Shown piece by piece: positions 1-8,056 of a DNA stretch of 64,000 nucleotides. The position numbers and the translations under genes are program-made. The stretch spans positions 868,001-932,000 of the forward strand of contig NC_015496.1 in assembly GCF_000212355.1 (NCBI RefSeq). The letters are read 5' to 3'. The notes beneath the pieces are model-generated. The model was not told the DNA's origin. It saw only the letters and a program-made list of their open reading frames with translations, and did no database searches. The number at the start of each line of letters is the position of its first letter. The stretch's first letter is position 1. Source of the stretch: Dokdonia sp. 4H-3-7-5. GTDB taxonomy: Bacteria; Bacteroidota; Bacteroidia; Flavobacteriales; Flavobacteriaceae.

Positions 1-598
1 CTTTGGTATAAATACCTCCTCCTACACGGGCAAATAGAGCGATAGACTCTGCTCCCAGTGAAAAACCTGCTAGCGTTTCAAGAACTACCGTCATATCCAT
101 TGTATTAGTCCAAACACCTCCCATAAAAAAGTGAAAGAAGAAGATAAAGAACGCCGTAAGTCCTAATACTGCCAGGCCTGCAACTCCTAGACCCATCACC
201 GTACCTCCACCAAAGGAGATTTTAAGAGCATTAGGCAGACTGGTTCTTGCAGCTTGCGTAGTACGCACATTTGTTTTTGTGGCTATTTTCATTCCTATAT
301 TTCCTGCAAAAGCAGAAAAAACAGCGCCGCATATAAATGCGATTACAATGAGCCAGTGTGTAGTGGGAACTACAAAGGATACAATTGCAAGTAAGACACT
401 TACAATAATCACAAAAATAGTGAGTAGTTTATACTCTGCATTTAAAAAAGCTAGCGCTCCTTCATAGATATGATCAGAAATCTCTTTCATCTTACCGTCT
501 CCGGCGTCTTGTTTCATTACCCAAGATTTTTTTACGAGCATGTAGATCAACCCGAGTAATGCTAGTGCGATAGGCACGTAAATCATTATTGATTCCAT
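1..598 (-). CDS. hppA: Membrane-bound ion-pumping pyrophosphatase, N-terminal part (cut by window edge)
   Basis: The reverse strand is open from an ATG at 598 to the window edge, giving 199 codons. The translation begins MESIMIYVPIALALLGLIY and contains several hydrophobic segments. A GNIGMKIATK stretch lies near residue 100, and the edge falls in the family signature GFSLGAES...GGGIYTK (residues about 180-199). These are hallmarks of membrane pyrophosphatases, which couple hydrolysis of cytoplasmic pyrophosphate to export of H+ or Na+. The residues that decide K+ dependence and ion choice lie outside the window. It lies downstream of the soluble pyrophosphatase gene on the same strand, but a terminator at about 683-712 separates them, so it probably has its own promoter. 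Confidence 0.93.
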   Translation of the reverse strand, partial: MESIMIYVPIALALLGLIYMLVKKSWVMKQDAGDGKMKEISDHIYEGALAFLNAEYKLLTIFVIIVSVLLAIVSFVVPTTHWLIVIAFICGAVFSAFAGNIGMKIATKTNVRTTQAARTSLPNALKISFGGGTVMGLGVAGLAVLGLTAFFIFFFHFFMGGVWTNTMDMTVVLETLAGFSLGAESIALFARVGGGIYTK

Positions 599-682
599 AT
601 ATTATTAGGTGTTTTTATAAGGGATTCTTAAATAAATCCTTAAAATATTTAACAACTACTAATGTAGGAAATTAGATAGAAC

Positions 683-712
683 AAAAAAAACAGCTTTTAA
701 GGCTGTTTTTTT
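683..712 (-). terminator. Rho-independent terminator after ppa
   Basis: Inverted repeat AAAAAACAGC / GCTGTTTTTT with a short loop, flanked by A and T runs so it could work in both directions. It sits 27 bases past the ppa stop codon and before the hppA start. Confidence 0.7.
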
Positions 713-738
713 AACTATTCTATACTGTAAAAAAGTAT

Positions 739-1266
739 CTATTTGATAGTAACTTCTTCTACAGGAATATCAGATTCTTCGTAACGTTCGATACATTTTT
801 GGATAATATCTTTTGCTTCATGAACATCTCCCCATCCTCCTACGTCTACTTTCTTTTCTTCAAGATCTTTATACACTTGGAAGAAGTGCTCAATTTCTTT
901 TATTAAGTGTGGATTACAATCAGAAAGATCTGTAAGCTTACTAGCCGAAGGATCACTTACAGGTACACAGATTACTTTTTCATCTGGTCCTTTCTCATCT
1001 GCCATGTGAAATACTCCAATAGGCTTTACTTCGATTACACAACCTGGAAAAGTAGGTTCTGTAACTAACACTAATACATCAAGAGGATCACCATCTAGCG
1101 CAAGAGTTTCTGGAATAAAACCATAATCTGCTGGGTACATCATAGAAGAGAAAATCATACGATCATAACGCATTCTCTTTAATTTAAAATCGTACTCATA
1201 CTTGTTACGGCTCCCCTTAGGAATCTCTACTAATACGTCAAATGTTGTTACTTTATCTGCTGTCAT
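739..1266 (-). CDS. ppa: Soluble inorganic pyrophosphatase (family I)
   Basis: This 175-residue protein matches the family I soluble pyrophosphatases in length and motif. The metal-binding signature DGDPLDVLV is at residues 58-66, with the acidic residues D58, D60 and D63. A second acidic and lysine-rich active-site stretch (KGPDEK) follows near residue 92. The enzyme hydrolyses cytoplasmic pyrophosphate to phosphate and so drives biosynthetic reactions. The gene is monocistronic, with a terminator just downstream. The membrane pyrophosphatase gene follows on the same strand, so two enzymes for one substrate lie side by side. Confidence 0.96.
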   Translation of the reverse strand: MTADKVTTFDVLVEIPKGSRNKYEYDFKLKRMRYDRMIFSSMMYPADYGFIPETLALDGDPLDVLVLVTEPTFPGCVIEVKPIGVFHMADEKGPDEKVICVPVSDPSASKLTDLSDCNPHLIKEIEHFFQVYKDLEEKKVDVGGWGDVHEAKDIIQKCIERYEESDIPVEEVTIK

Positions 1267-1520
1267 AATATATTATATTTCAAATCTCTTGTACTTAAAC
1301 ACATGAGAAATGTATCAATTAAATCACAATTTCTTAAGCTTACACTTTATTAAACAACTGCATAACAACCATTTACTTTAAAACATATTTCTTAAGGCGT
1401 GCAAAAATACGCTGAAATAGCGATTTAGCCAAATATTGGTGCGTTAAGATTAGGTTAGGTGTTTAAAAAAAACTCGCTTTTAAAAAAAGGCTAACAAACT
1501 ATCCTACAAGAAGTCTCCCC

Positions 1521-4064
1521 TTAAAAATAAAACCCAAAACTACCCGTCACTCCTATCTTCCTCGCATCTGGAACAGAATTATAATTTCCTCTAAAGTTAA
1601 GATCAATACGGAACACCTTAAAAATATTACCCACTCCTACACTATACTCATAATATGGCTCTACAGATGGCGCTATCATGCTCGGAGTAATCGCAGTGAC
1701 GGGTTGTCCTTCTTCAAAAAGTAAACTCTCAAATGCTGGACGGTTTAAGTCAATATTCCCTTGAGAGATATTACCTATCACCCCACGGACGCTTACAATC
1801 TCGCGTAGATTCAAATTTTTAAGTAATGGAATACGATTAAAAATACGTCCTCCAAAATTGTGTTCTAATTGTAGCGAGGCATACTCATCTGTAGTAAACT
1901 CATAAAAGTTAAGCTGGCTAAAGGTATTAAAGATTGAAAATAACGACTGGTTACCTGGTACTGGACTTAATAGCGCTAGTGGCACCTCATCAAATGTTTT
2001 ACCTATTTCTGTAGAGGCTGTTAATGTGCCAAGACCTCCTATACGAATTGCCTTCCTTGCAGAAAATTGCACTTTATCATAAGCAAAATCACTATCAAGT
2101 GTTCCTTCTAGGCCACGTGTATAACTTGCATAAAAACTTGGGAACCACTCATTAGTTACTCTACGCTCTACTCCAAACCCTGAAGTTTTCTTTCCTGGCT
2201 CCCAGATAGTGGTAAGAACCACTTCTGCTTGTTTTAACTCACCTGTAGTAGTTGTCTGCGTAGCATCTGTAAAATAATCGAGGCTAAAAGTTTCTGAAGC
2301 CGACTCTAACGTTCTCAAAGAGAAGTCGGCTCTCACTTGAAGGTTGCGCACAATCTCTACCTCGGCTGCGATATTTGCCAGCTTGATAGAGGTTAGTTTA
2401 TCATTGGTCGCAGTATTCACTAGTGATGACGAGGCTAGATTTCTTCCAAGCACGTCTCTAGATGTCGTAAGACTCGCTCCTATTTGCTCCACGTCTTGTC
2501 TATATCCACCAGAGACGATAAATCTACTTTTCTTATCTAGCAGCCATTTTCCTGAGATTCCAAATTTTCCTTTTTTATCCTTAAATCCGTATGCTAAAAA
2601 CCCTTCAAGTCTCCATGGATCATTCTGTGAGAAATATGTTCTTCCTCCTGTGCGCACACGTAGTCCTTCTACCTCATTAAACCCAAAGGTTGAAAATATA
2701 GGCCCGTAATCAAAGTTTAAACTTGGAATCTCATAGTATCCAGATGCAAGAATGGATCCTAGGTTGTAAAGGTTTTTAAATTTCTTTACCGTTTTTAAGG
2801 TGTCAAGCATCTTATAAACTCCTAGCTCATCTTTACTAAGTGCCTCTTTTCTATTTTCTTGCCAGAACTCATCGCTACGATTAAAAACATCCTTATCGTA
2901 GTTATATACCTGTCTGTCATAAAAGTCCTTTTCTAGCTTGTTGTCAAAATTATGGTTATCGTATAAGGTAGTGCGCTTACCGTACATACCTCTAGACTCC
3001 TCTTTTTCGCGCAAAGCGAAATCAGATAAGAAATAATCTCTTGAAAGTAAAAAGGTGCTATCATTTACGATATCAAATTCTTGCTCCATGTAAATCTCTT
3101 TTACCCAGTTTACATTAGCACTTTTAGAAAGCTGCATATTAATTTCCTTAATAGCCCATGTAGAGTCATTCACCCAGAAATCTCCTTTAAAGGTAAGTTC
3201 GTTTTTACGTCTAGGGTAGTAGATGATGTTATAACACCACTTATTATTGATGTAAGCACTATCTGCAAGTACGTAATTATAGGTTTGGATACCTGTACGA
3301 GAAATTGGACTGGTAAAACTCTTGTCAAAAAACTGTAGGTAGTTGTCATAGATATCATAATCACTATATAGACTTTTTACAAAACCTATAATCGTTTGAT
3401 TCTCACTAAAACCACTGTTTTTATTTCCTTCTAGAATCTCCTTTTCTTTATTAATTTCATTATCACCATATACTTTTGAGAATGCCTCATTTACAAAAAT
3501 AGGCAGGTAGGTTTTTCCAGTAATACGGCTCGTGTCTGTTTGCTCAAATATGAACTCCATCCCTCTAAAGATGCGGCTATTGATAAGCGAACTATCAATA
3601 GTGTTGAGATCAAACTCTAGCTTTTCATACTTGTCATAAGCATACTGCTTGTACTGTCTTAATCCGTTCTGGCGTTTATTTGCCCATATTTTACGAAGTA
3701 TATCTACCGCTGGGTTATTTTTCTTATCTGTCTTTCCTGTAAATATGACTACCTCGTCTAGTGCTCCTGCCTCTTCCTCTAGCGTCACTTTCATCTCATA
3801 ATTCACCTTCTCACTTAGGTCTATCACCTTATTTGAAAAGCCTATAAAAGAAAATCGTACTTGATTCCAAGTCTGGTCAGACTCTAGGTAAAAACGTCCA
3901 TCCTCATTGGTTATCGTCCCTTCATTAGACCCCACAAATATGACATTTACAAAAGGCAGACCATTACCATCTGCGTCAAAAATCTCACCACTCACTTTGG
4001 TTTGACCAAATAAATTTGCAGCGCAGAGCATACTAGCAATAATGATTAAAAAATTATATTTCAT
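1521..4064 (-). CDS. DUF5686 and carboxypeptidase-regulatory-like domain protein
   Basis: The 847-residue protein has a signal peptide ending near AANLFGQ (residue 21). A CarboxypepD_reg-like beta-sandwich follows (about 23-105, with GLPFVNVIFVGSNEGT). The rest has the DUF5686 pattern: an AVDILRKIWANK segment near residue 120 and many aromatic-rich alternating strands ending in FGFYF. A terminal aromatic residue is typical of outer-membrane beta-barrels. This class is very common in Bacteroidetes and its function is unknown; an outer-membrane location is inferred. The gene stands alone, with about 250 bases of non-coding DNA on its 3' side and pdhB upstream on the same strand. Confidence 0.85.
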   Translation of the reverse strand: MKYNFLIIIASMLCAANLFGQTKVSGEIFDADGNGLPFVNVIFVGSNEGTITNEDGRFYLESDQTWNQVRFSFIGFSNKVIDLSEKVNYEMKVTLEEEAGALDEVVIFTGKTDKKNNPAVDILRKIWANKRQNGLRQYKQYAYDKYEKLEFDLNTIDSSLINSRIFRGMEFIFEQTDTSRITGKTYLPIFVNEAFSKVYGDNEINKEKEILEGNKNSGFSENQTIIGFVKSLYSDYDIYDNYLQFFDKSFTSPISRTGIQTYNYVLADSAYINNKWCYNIIYYPRRKNELTFKGDFWVNDSTWAIKEINMQLSKSANVNWVKEIYMEQEFDIVNDSTFLLSRDYFLSDFALREKEESRGMYGKRTTLYDNHNFDNKLEKDFYDRQVYNYDKDVFNRSDEFWQENRKEALSKDELGVYKMLDTLKTVKKFKNLYNLGSILASGYYEIPSLNFDYGPIFSTFGFNEVEGLRVRTGGRTYFSQNDPWRLEGFLAYGFKDKKGKFGISGKWLLDKKSRFIVSGGYRQDVEQIGASLTTSRDVLGRNLASSSLVNTATNDKLTSIKLANIAAEVEIVRNLQVRADFSLRTLESASETFSLDYFTDATQTTTTGELKQAEVVLTTIWEPGKKTSGFGVERRVTNEWFPSFYASYTRGLEGTLDSDFAYDKVQFSARKAIRIGGLGTLTASTEIGKTFDEVPLALLSPVPGNQSLFSIFNTFSQLNFYEFTTDEYASLQLEHNFGGRIFNRIPLLKNLNLREIVSVRGVIGNISQGNIDLNRPAFESLLFEEGQPVTAITPSMIAPSVEPYYEYSVGVGNIFKVFRIDLNFRGNYNSVPDARKIGVTGSFGFYF

Positions 4065-4182
4065 AATAAATAATCTATGAGGATAGCCTATAAATTGGGG
4101 TCATCATCAGTTTAACATTATATAATGTCAAGACTCTGACATCATATTTATCACAACCTTACTTAAGATTATAATAAATTAA

Positions 4183-4210
4183 AAAATCCCTTCCGGTTAA
4201 GAAAGGGATC
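4183..4210 (-). terminator. Terminator after pdhB
   Basis: Read on the reverse strand, a stem ATCCCTT/AAGGGAT is followed by a run of six T residues. It lies about 30 bases beyond the pdhB stop codon. Confidence 0.65.
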
Positions 4211-4224
4211 AAATATGGTTCCGC

Positions 4225-4234
4225 TTTCGCGAAA
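4225..4234. repeat. Short copy of the TTTCGCGAAA palindrome
   Basis: Only the 10-bp core is palindromic here (context CCGCTTTCGCGAAAATA). It lies between the pdhB stop codon and its terminator. Confidence 0.7.
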
Positions 4235-4237
4235 ATA

Positions 4238-5215
4238 TTATTTATACATCACCTTTTTAACTGCATTTACTACATCGTCGCTGTTAGGCAACCACTCTTT
4301 GAGTAATACTGGTGAGTAAGGCGCAGGTGTATCTGCTGTATTTATACGTTGTATAGGAGCATCTAAATGATCAAAACAATGTGCTTGTACTTGATACGTA
4401 ATTTCTGTTGAAACGTTCCCAAAAGGCCAAGCCTCTTCAAGAATCACTAGTCTGTTTGTTTTTCTTACAGATTCAAAAATAGCTTCCTTATCTAAAGGTC
4501 TTACCGTACGTAAATCAATAATCTCACAAGAAATTCCTTCCTCTGCAAGTTGATCTGCCGCTTTGTAAGCTTCCTTAATAATCTTTCCAAAAGAAACGAT
4601 AGTTACATCTGTTCCTTCACGCTTAATATCTGCAACACCTATTGGTAATACATATTCTCCATCAGGCACTTCTCCTTTATCACCATACATTTGCTCCGAC
4701 TCCATGAAAATCACAGGATCGTTATCACGTATTGCTGCTTTTAAGAGTCCTTTTGCATCATAAGGATTAGAAGGCACTACTACCTTAAGACCTGGCGTAT
4801 TTGCAAACCAGTTTTCAAAGGCTTGAGAATGTGTTGCACCTAACTGTCCTGCAGATCCTGTAGGGCCACGAAAAACAATAGGGCAAGGAAACTGACCACC
4901 AGACATCTGTCTAATTTTGGCAGCGTTATTTATTATTTGATCAATTCCCACTAAAGAGAAGTTGAAGGTCATATACTCAATAATAGGACGTAATCCTGTC
5001 ATTGTACTACCCACACCTATTCCTCCAAAACCAAGCTCTGCAATAGGAGTATCAATAACTCTATCTGCTCCAAACTCGTCTAGCATTCCTTTTGACGCTT
5101 TATAAGCTCCATTATATTCTGCTACCTCTTCACCCATTAAATAAACAGATTCATCACGGCGCATTTCTTCGCTCATTGCCTCACAAATGGCTTCTCTAAA
5201 CTGGATTGTTCTCAT
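4238..5215 (-). CDS. pdhB: Pyruvate dehydrogenase E1 component, beta subunit
   Basis: This 325-residue protein is full length for the E1-beta family. It has the MGEEVAEYNGAYK segment (about 27-39), the TPIAELGFGGIGVG thiamine-diphosphate region (about 56-69), FRGPTGSAGQLGATHSQ (about 115-131) and the C-terminal transketolase-type domain (EEAWPFGNVSTE). With E1-alpha it decarboxylates pyruvate and passes acetyl groups to E2. The genes for E1-alpha and E2 are not adjacent. The gene diverges from etfBA across a 251-bp region. A possible reverse-strand promoter lies at 5305-5331. Confidence 0.95.
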   Translation of the reverse strand: MRTIQFREAICEAMSEEMRRDESVYLMGEEVAEYNGAYKASKGMLDEFGADRVIDTPIAELGFGGIGVGSTMTGLRPIIEYMTFNFSLVGIDQIINNAAKIRQMSGGQFPCPIVFRGPTGSAGQLGATHSQAFENWFANTPGLKVVVPSNPYDAKGLLKAAIRDNDPVIFMESEQMYGDKGEVPDGEYVLPIGVADIKREGTDVTIVSFGKIIKEAYKAADQLAEEGISCEIIDLRTVRPLDKEAIFESVRKTNRLVILEEAWPFGNVSTEITYQVQAHCFDHLDAPIQRINTADTPAPYSPVLLKEWLPNSDDVVNAVKKVMYK

Positions 5216-5304
5216 AGTATATAAACCGCTCTAGCGGAAATTTAATTAAGGTCTCTCATAACTAGAAGAAACACCTTATTAATATTGTATTCTTTTAACA
5301 AGCA

Positions 5305-5331
5305 CAAAAATAAGCATTTCCAAAACCTCAA
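5305..5331 (-). promoter_or_regulatory. Possible pdhB promoter
   Basis: On the reverse strand there is TTG, 16 bases, then TATTTTTG, matching the Bacteroidetes -7 consensus TAnnTTTG. The spacer is a little short. The predicted transcript start is about 85 bases upstream of the pdhB ATG. Confidence 0.4.
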
Positions 5332-5390
5332 TAAATTACATTTTTGTAAAATTTTACTATGCACGCACAGTAAATTATACTTTTTTGTGT

Positions 5391-5398
5391 TATTTTTG
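5391..5398 (+). promoter_or_regulatory. Possible -7 box for etfBA
   Basis: TATTTTTG matches TAnnTTTG, but I see no TTG at the usual distance upstream. It lies about 70 bases before the etfB ATG, with the 20-bp palindrome in the presumed leader. Confidence 0.35.
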
Positions 5399-5423
5399 TT
5401 ACGAAAACGAAATAGTTTAGGAT

Positions 5424-5443
5424 TACGCTTTCGCGAAAGCGTA
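5424..5443. repeat. Perfect 20-bp copy of the palindrome family
   Basis: TACGCTTTCGCGAAAGCGTA, a full-length copy, in the etfB upstream region 23 bases before the start codon. Confidence 0.9.
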
Positions 5444-5466
5444 CCTTTATATAAAATATAAATTCT

Positions 5467-6207
5467 ATGAAAATATTAGTGTGCATCAGTCACGTACCTG
5501 ATACGACATCAAAAATTAACTTCACAGACGGAGATACAAAATTTGATACTAACGGTGTTCAATTTGTAATCAACCCAAACGATGAGTTTGGATTGACACG
5601 TGCTATGTGGTTTAAAGAAAAACAAGGAGCCTCTGTAGACGTGATTAACGTAGGAGGACCAGAAACAGAACCTACATTACGTAAAGCACTTGCAATAGGA
5701 GCAGATACTGCCATCCGTGTGAATGTGGAAGCAAAAGATGGTTTTCAAGTAGCAAAGGAACTTGCAAAAGTTGTTCAAGATGGAGGGTATGATCTAGTTA
5801 TAGCTGGTCGTGAATCTATTGATTACAACGGTGGTATGGTACCTGGAATGCTTGCTGGACTTACAGGAGCAAACTTTGTAAACACATGTATATCACTAGA
5901 TGTAGACGGCACGGCTGTTACTGCGACTAGAGAAATAGATGGCGGAAAAGAAACCGTAAAGACTTCGCTTCCTCTAGTAATAGGAGGTCAAAAAGGTCTT
6001 GTAGAAGAAAGCGATCTACGTATTCCTAACATGAGAGGAATTATGATGGCTCGTAAAAAACCATTAAGCGTAGTAGAACCTTCTGGAGCTGGAACCGAAA
6101 CAAATGCTGTTTCTTTTGAAAAGCCTGCACCTAAAGGGGCTGTAAAACTTGTAGAAACAGTAGACGAGTTAATCGACCTGTTACACAACGAAGCAAAAGC
6201 TATCTAA
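5467..6207 (+). CDS. etfB: Electron transfer flavoprotein, beta subunit
   Basis: A 246-residue protein starting MKILVCISHVPDTTSKINF, typical of ETF beta subunits. The DLVIAGRESIDYNGGMVPGMLA stretch (about 105-125) corresponds to the conserved adenine-nucleotide-binding loop. The ADP-type LPLVIGGQKGLVE segment (about 168-180) and the RIPNMRGIMMARKKPL motif near residue 190 complete the family pattern. With EtfA it carries electrons from acyl-CoA and other dehydrogenases to the quinone pool. It is cotranscribed with etfA, 92 bases downstream from the corrected start. Confidence 0.96.
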   Translation: MKILVCISHVPDTTSKINFTDGDTKFDTNGVQFVINPNDEFGLTRAMWFKEKQGASVDVINVGGPETEPTLRKALAIGADTAIRVNVEAKDGFQVAKELAKVVQDGGYDLVIAGRESIDYNGGMVPGMLAGLTGANFVNTCISLDVDGTAVTATREIDGGKETVKTSLPLVIGGQKGLVEESDLRIPNMRGIMMARKKPLSVVEPSGAGTETNAVSFEKPAPKGAVKLVETVDELIDLLHNEAKAI

Positions 6208-6299
6208 GTTAACTTATCGAAAGATAGGAGACTTTTTAATCTAATAATAATCCCAAAAAGCAAAACTTAGAGTTTGGCTATTTGGAAATTCTTATAAAT

Positions 6300-7262
6300 A
6301 TGTCAGTTTTAGTATATACAGAATCAGAAAACGGAGTGTTTAAGAAGGCTTCTTTAGAAGTTGCTTCTTATGCAAAAGGAATTGCAGATATGATGGGAAC
6401 ATCTGTAACTGCAGTTGCCGTAAATGGTGGAGATACTGCACCATTGGGAACTTACGGAGTAGATAAAGTTCTTAACATAAAAGACGCAAAGCTAGATGCA
6501 TTTAATGCTGCAGCTTATGCAAAAGGAATCGCAGCCGCTGCAAAGGCAGAAGGTGCTCAAGTAGTAGTACTTACACAGAGCGCAAATGCTAAGTATCTTG
6601 CACCTCTTCTTGCAGTAGCGCTAGAGGCAGGATATGCATCAAATGTAGTATCACTTCCAGAAAGTGCTTCTCCATTTACTGTAAAGCGTACAGCGTTTAC
6701 AAACAAGGCTTTTAGCCACACGGAAATCTCTACTGAAATTAAAATAGTAGGACTTGGGCAAAACGCTTACGGTCTTAAAGAAGCTTCTGGAGCTGCTGCA
6801 ACAGAAGATTTTTCTCCAGAGCTTGGAGATTTTGGTGTAGAAGTACAATCTGTAGATAAAGCAACAGATAAAGTGTCTATTGCAGATGCAGAAGTTGTAG
6901 TATCAGCAGGTCGCGGACTTAAAGGACCAGAAAACTGGGGGATGATAGAAGAAATGGCAGATATTCTTGGAGCAGCAACAGCTTGTTCTAAGCCTGTCTC
7001 GGATTTAGGATGGAGACCTCATGGTGAGCACGTAGGACAAACTGGTAAGCCAGTAGCATCTAACTTGTATATCGCAATAGGAATCTCTGGAGCGATACAG
7101 CACCTTGCAGGGATTAACTCTTCTAAAGTAAAAGTAGTAATCAACAATGATCCAGAAGCTCCTTTCTTTAAAGCAGCCGATTATGGAATCGTAGGTGATG
7201 CTTTTGAAGTTGTCCCAGAACTTAACGAAAAATTAAGAGCGTTTAAAGCTGCAAATAGCTAG
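6300..7262 (+). CDS. etfA: Electron transfer flavoprotein, alpha subunit
   Basis: I place the start at the ATG at 6300 (MSVLVYTESENGVFKK), not at an in-frame TTG 18 bases upstream; this gives 320 residues, the usual length. The C-terminal FAD-binding region is clear: SAGRGLKGPENW, then CSKPVSDLGWRPHGEHVGQTG, YIAIGISGAIQHLAGI and VVINNDPEAPFFKAADYGIVGD. The protein holds the FAD of the ETF heterodimer and pairs with EtfB encoded just upstream. A strong hairpin terminator at 7282-7319 ends the operon. Confidence 0.96.
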   Translation: MSVLVYTESENGVFKKASLEVASYAKGIADMMGTSVTAVAVNGGDTAPLGTYGVDKVLNIKDAKLDAFNAAAYAKGIAAAAKAEGAQVVVLTQSANAKYLAPLLAVALEAGYASNVVSLPESASPFTVKRTAFTNKAFSHTEISTEIKIVGLGQNAYGLKEASGAAATEDFSPELGDFGVEVQSVDKATDKVSIADAEVVVSAGRGLKGPENWGMIEEMADILGAATACSKPVSDLGWRPHGEHVGQTGKPVASNLYIAIGISGAIQHLAGINSSKVKVVINNDPEAPFFKAADYGIVGDAFEVVPELNEKLRAFKAANS

Positions 7263-7281
7263 ATAACGACTCCCTAAAATA

Positions 7282-7319
7282 AAAAATGAGCTTAAATATT
7301 TCTTTAAGCTCATTTTTAT
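7282..7319. terminator. Terminator after etfBA
   Basis: A 15-bp perfect inverted repeat (AAAAATGAGCTTAAA and its complement) with a 6-base loop and a trailing T-rich run. Confidence 0.85.
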
Positions 7320-7415
7320 TTAACCCCTTTCACACTGTAAATCTGATAGATAGCTGCTATTTTTAAGAGTCCAACTCTAGACAGATAAACTTCTTTACTT
7401 GTGCAGCCTTTTTCC

Positions 7416-7423
7416 TATTTTTG
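7416..7423 (+). promoter_or_regulatory. -7 box immediately before the BFN-UVR start
   Basis: TATTTTTG matches TAnnTTTG and ends only 6 bases before the ATG at 7430, so the transcript would be leaderless or nearly so. No TTG is seen at the usual -33 distance. The box overlaps the alternative TTG start at 7421, which argues against that start. Confidence 0.4.
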
Positions 7424-7429
7424 CAACTT

Positions 7430-8044
7430 ATGAGCTTAGTGCGTTTAAATATAAAAGGAATATCCTACAGCCAGACTCAGAATGGAGCATATGCTTTGAT
7501 TCTCACTGAGCAAGGAGGAGAGCGTAAATTACCTATAGTTATAGGAGCCTTTGAGGCACAATCTATTGCAATCGCTTTAGAAAAAGAAATTAAACCACCT
7601 CGTCCTCTTACGCACGACCTGTTTAAAAATTTTGCAGATCGCTTTGATGTGGTTATTAAACAAGTGATTATCCATAAACTTGTTGATGGCGTTTTTTACT
7701 CTAGCATTATTTGCGAGCGTGATAACATTGAAGAAATAGTAGACGCGCGTACTAGTGATGCTATATCACTAGCCTTACGTTTCCAAGCGCCTATTTTTAC
7801 TTATAAAAACATTCTAGACAAAGCAGGGATCTTCTTAAAGGGAAACACAAATCCTGAAGAGTTTACAGAAGATGACGAAATCCTAATGGATGAAATCTTA
7901 TTAGAAGACGAGACATCTTCTAGCGATAGTGATTATAACAAATTGTCACTTCAAGACTTACACGATAAACTTGATCAAGCGGTAAATAGTGAGGACTATG
8001 AAACTGCTGCCCAGTTAAGAGATGAAATCTCAAAACGCAACTAA
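7430..8044 (+). CDS. Bifunctional nuclease (BFN/DUF151) domain protein with UVR motif
   Basis: With the ATG at 7430 the protein has 204 residues (MSLVRLNIKGISYSQTQ). Residues about 1-135 form the BFN/DUF151 domain, with GERKLPIVIGAFEAQSIAIAL and the DARTSDAISLALR motif. An acidic linker (about 140-165) leads to a C-terminal UVR motif (LHDKLDQAVNSEDYETAAQLRDEI), the helical hairpin found in UvrB and UvrC. The BFN domain is named for nuclease activity reported in a plant homologue; whether this protein cuts nucleic acid is not known. It is 12 bases upstream of the nucleoside transporter gene, so the two are probably one operon. Confidence 0.88.
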   Translation: MSLVRLNIKGISYSQTQNGAYALILTEQGGERKLPIVIGAFEAQSIAIALEKEIKPPRPLTHDLFKNFADRFDVVIKQVIIHKLVDGVFYSSIICERDNIEEIVDARTSDAISLALRFQAPIFTYKNILDKAGIFLKGNTNPEEFTEDDEILMDEILLEDETSSSDSDYNKLSLQDLHDKLDQAVNSEDYETAAQLRDEISKRN

Positions 8045-8056
8045 CTTACTTATTAT

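Noticed and set aside
5305-5443. etfB region palindrome as a terminator
   Set aside because: It has no T-run and sits upstream of a start codon, so it is a family repeat, not a stop signal.
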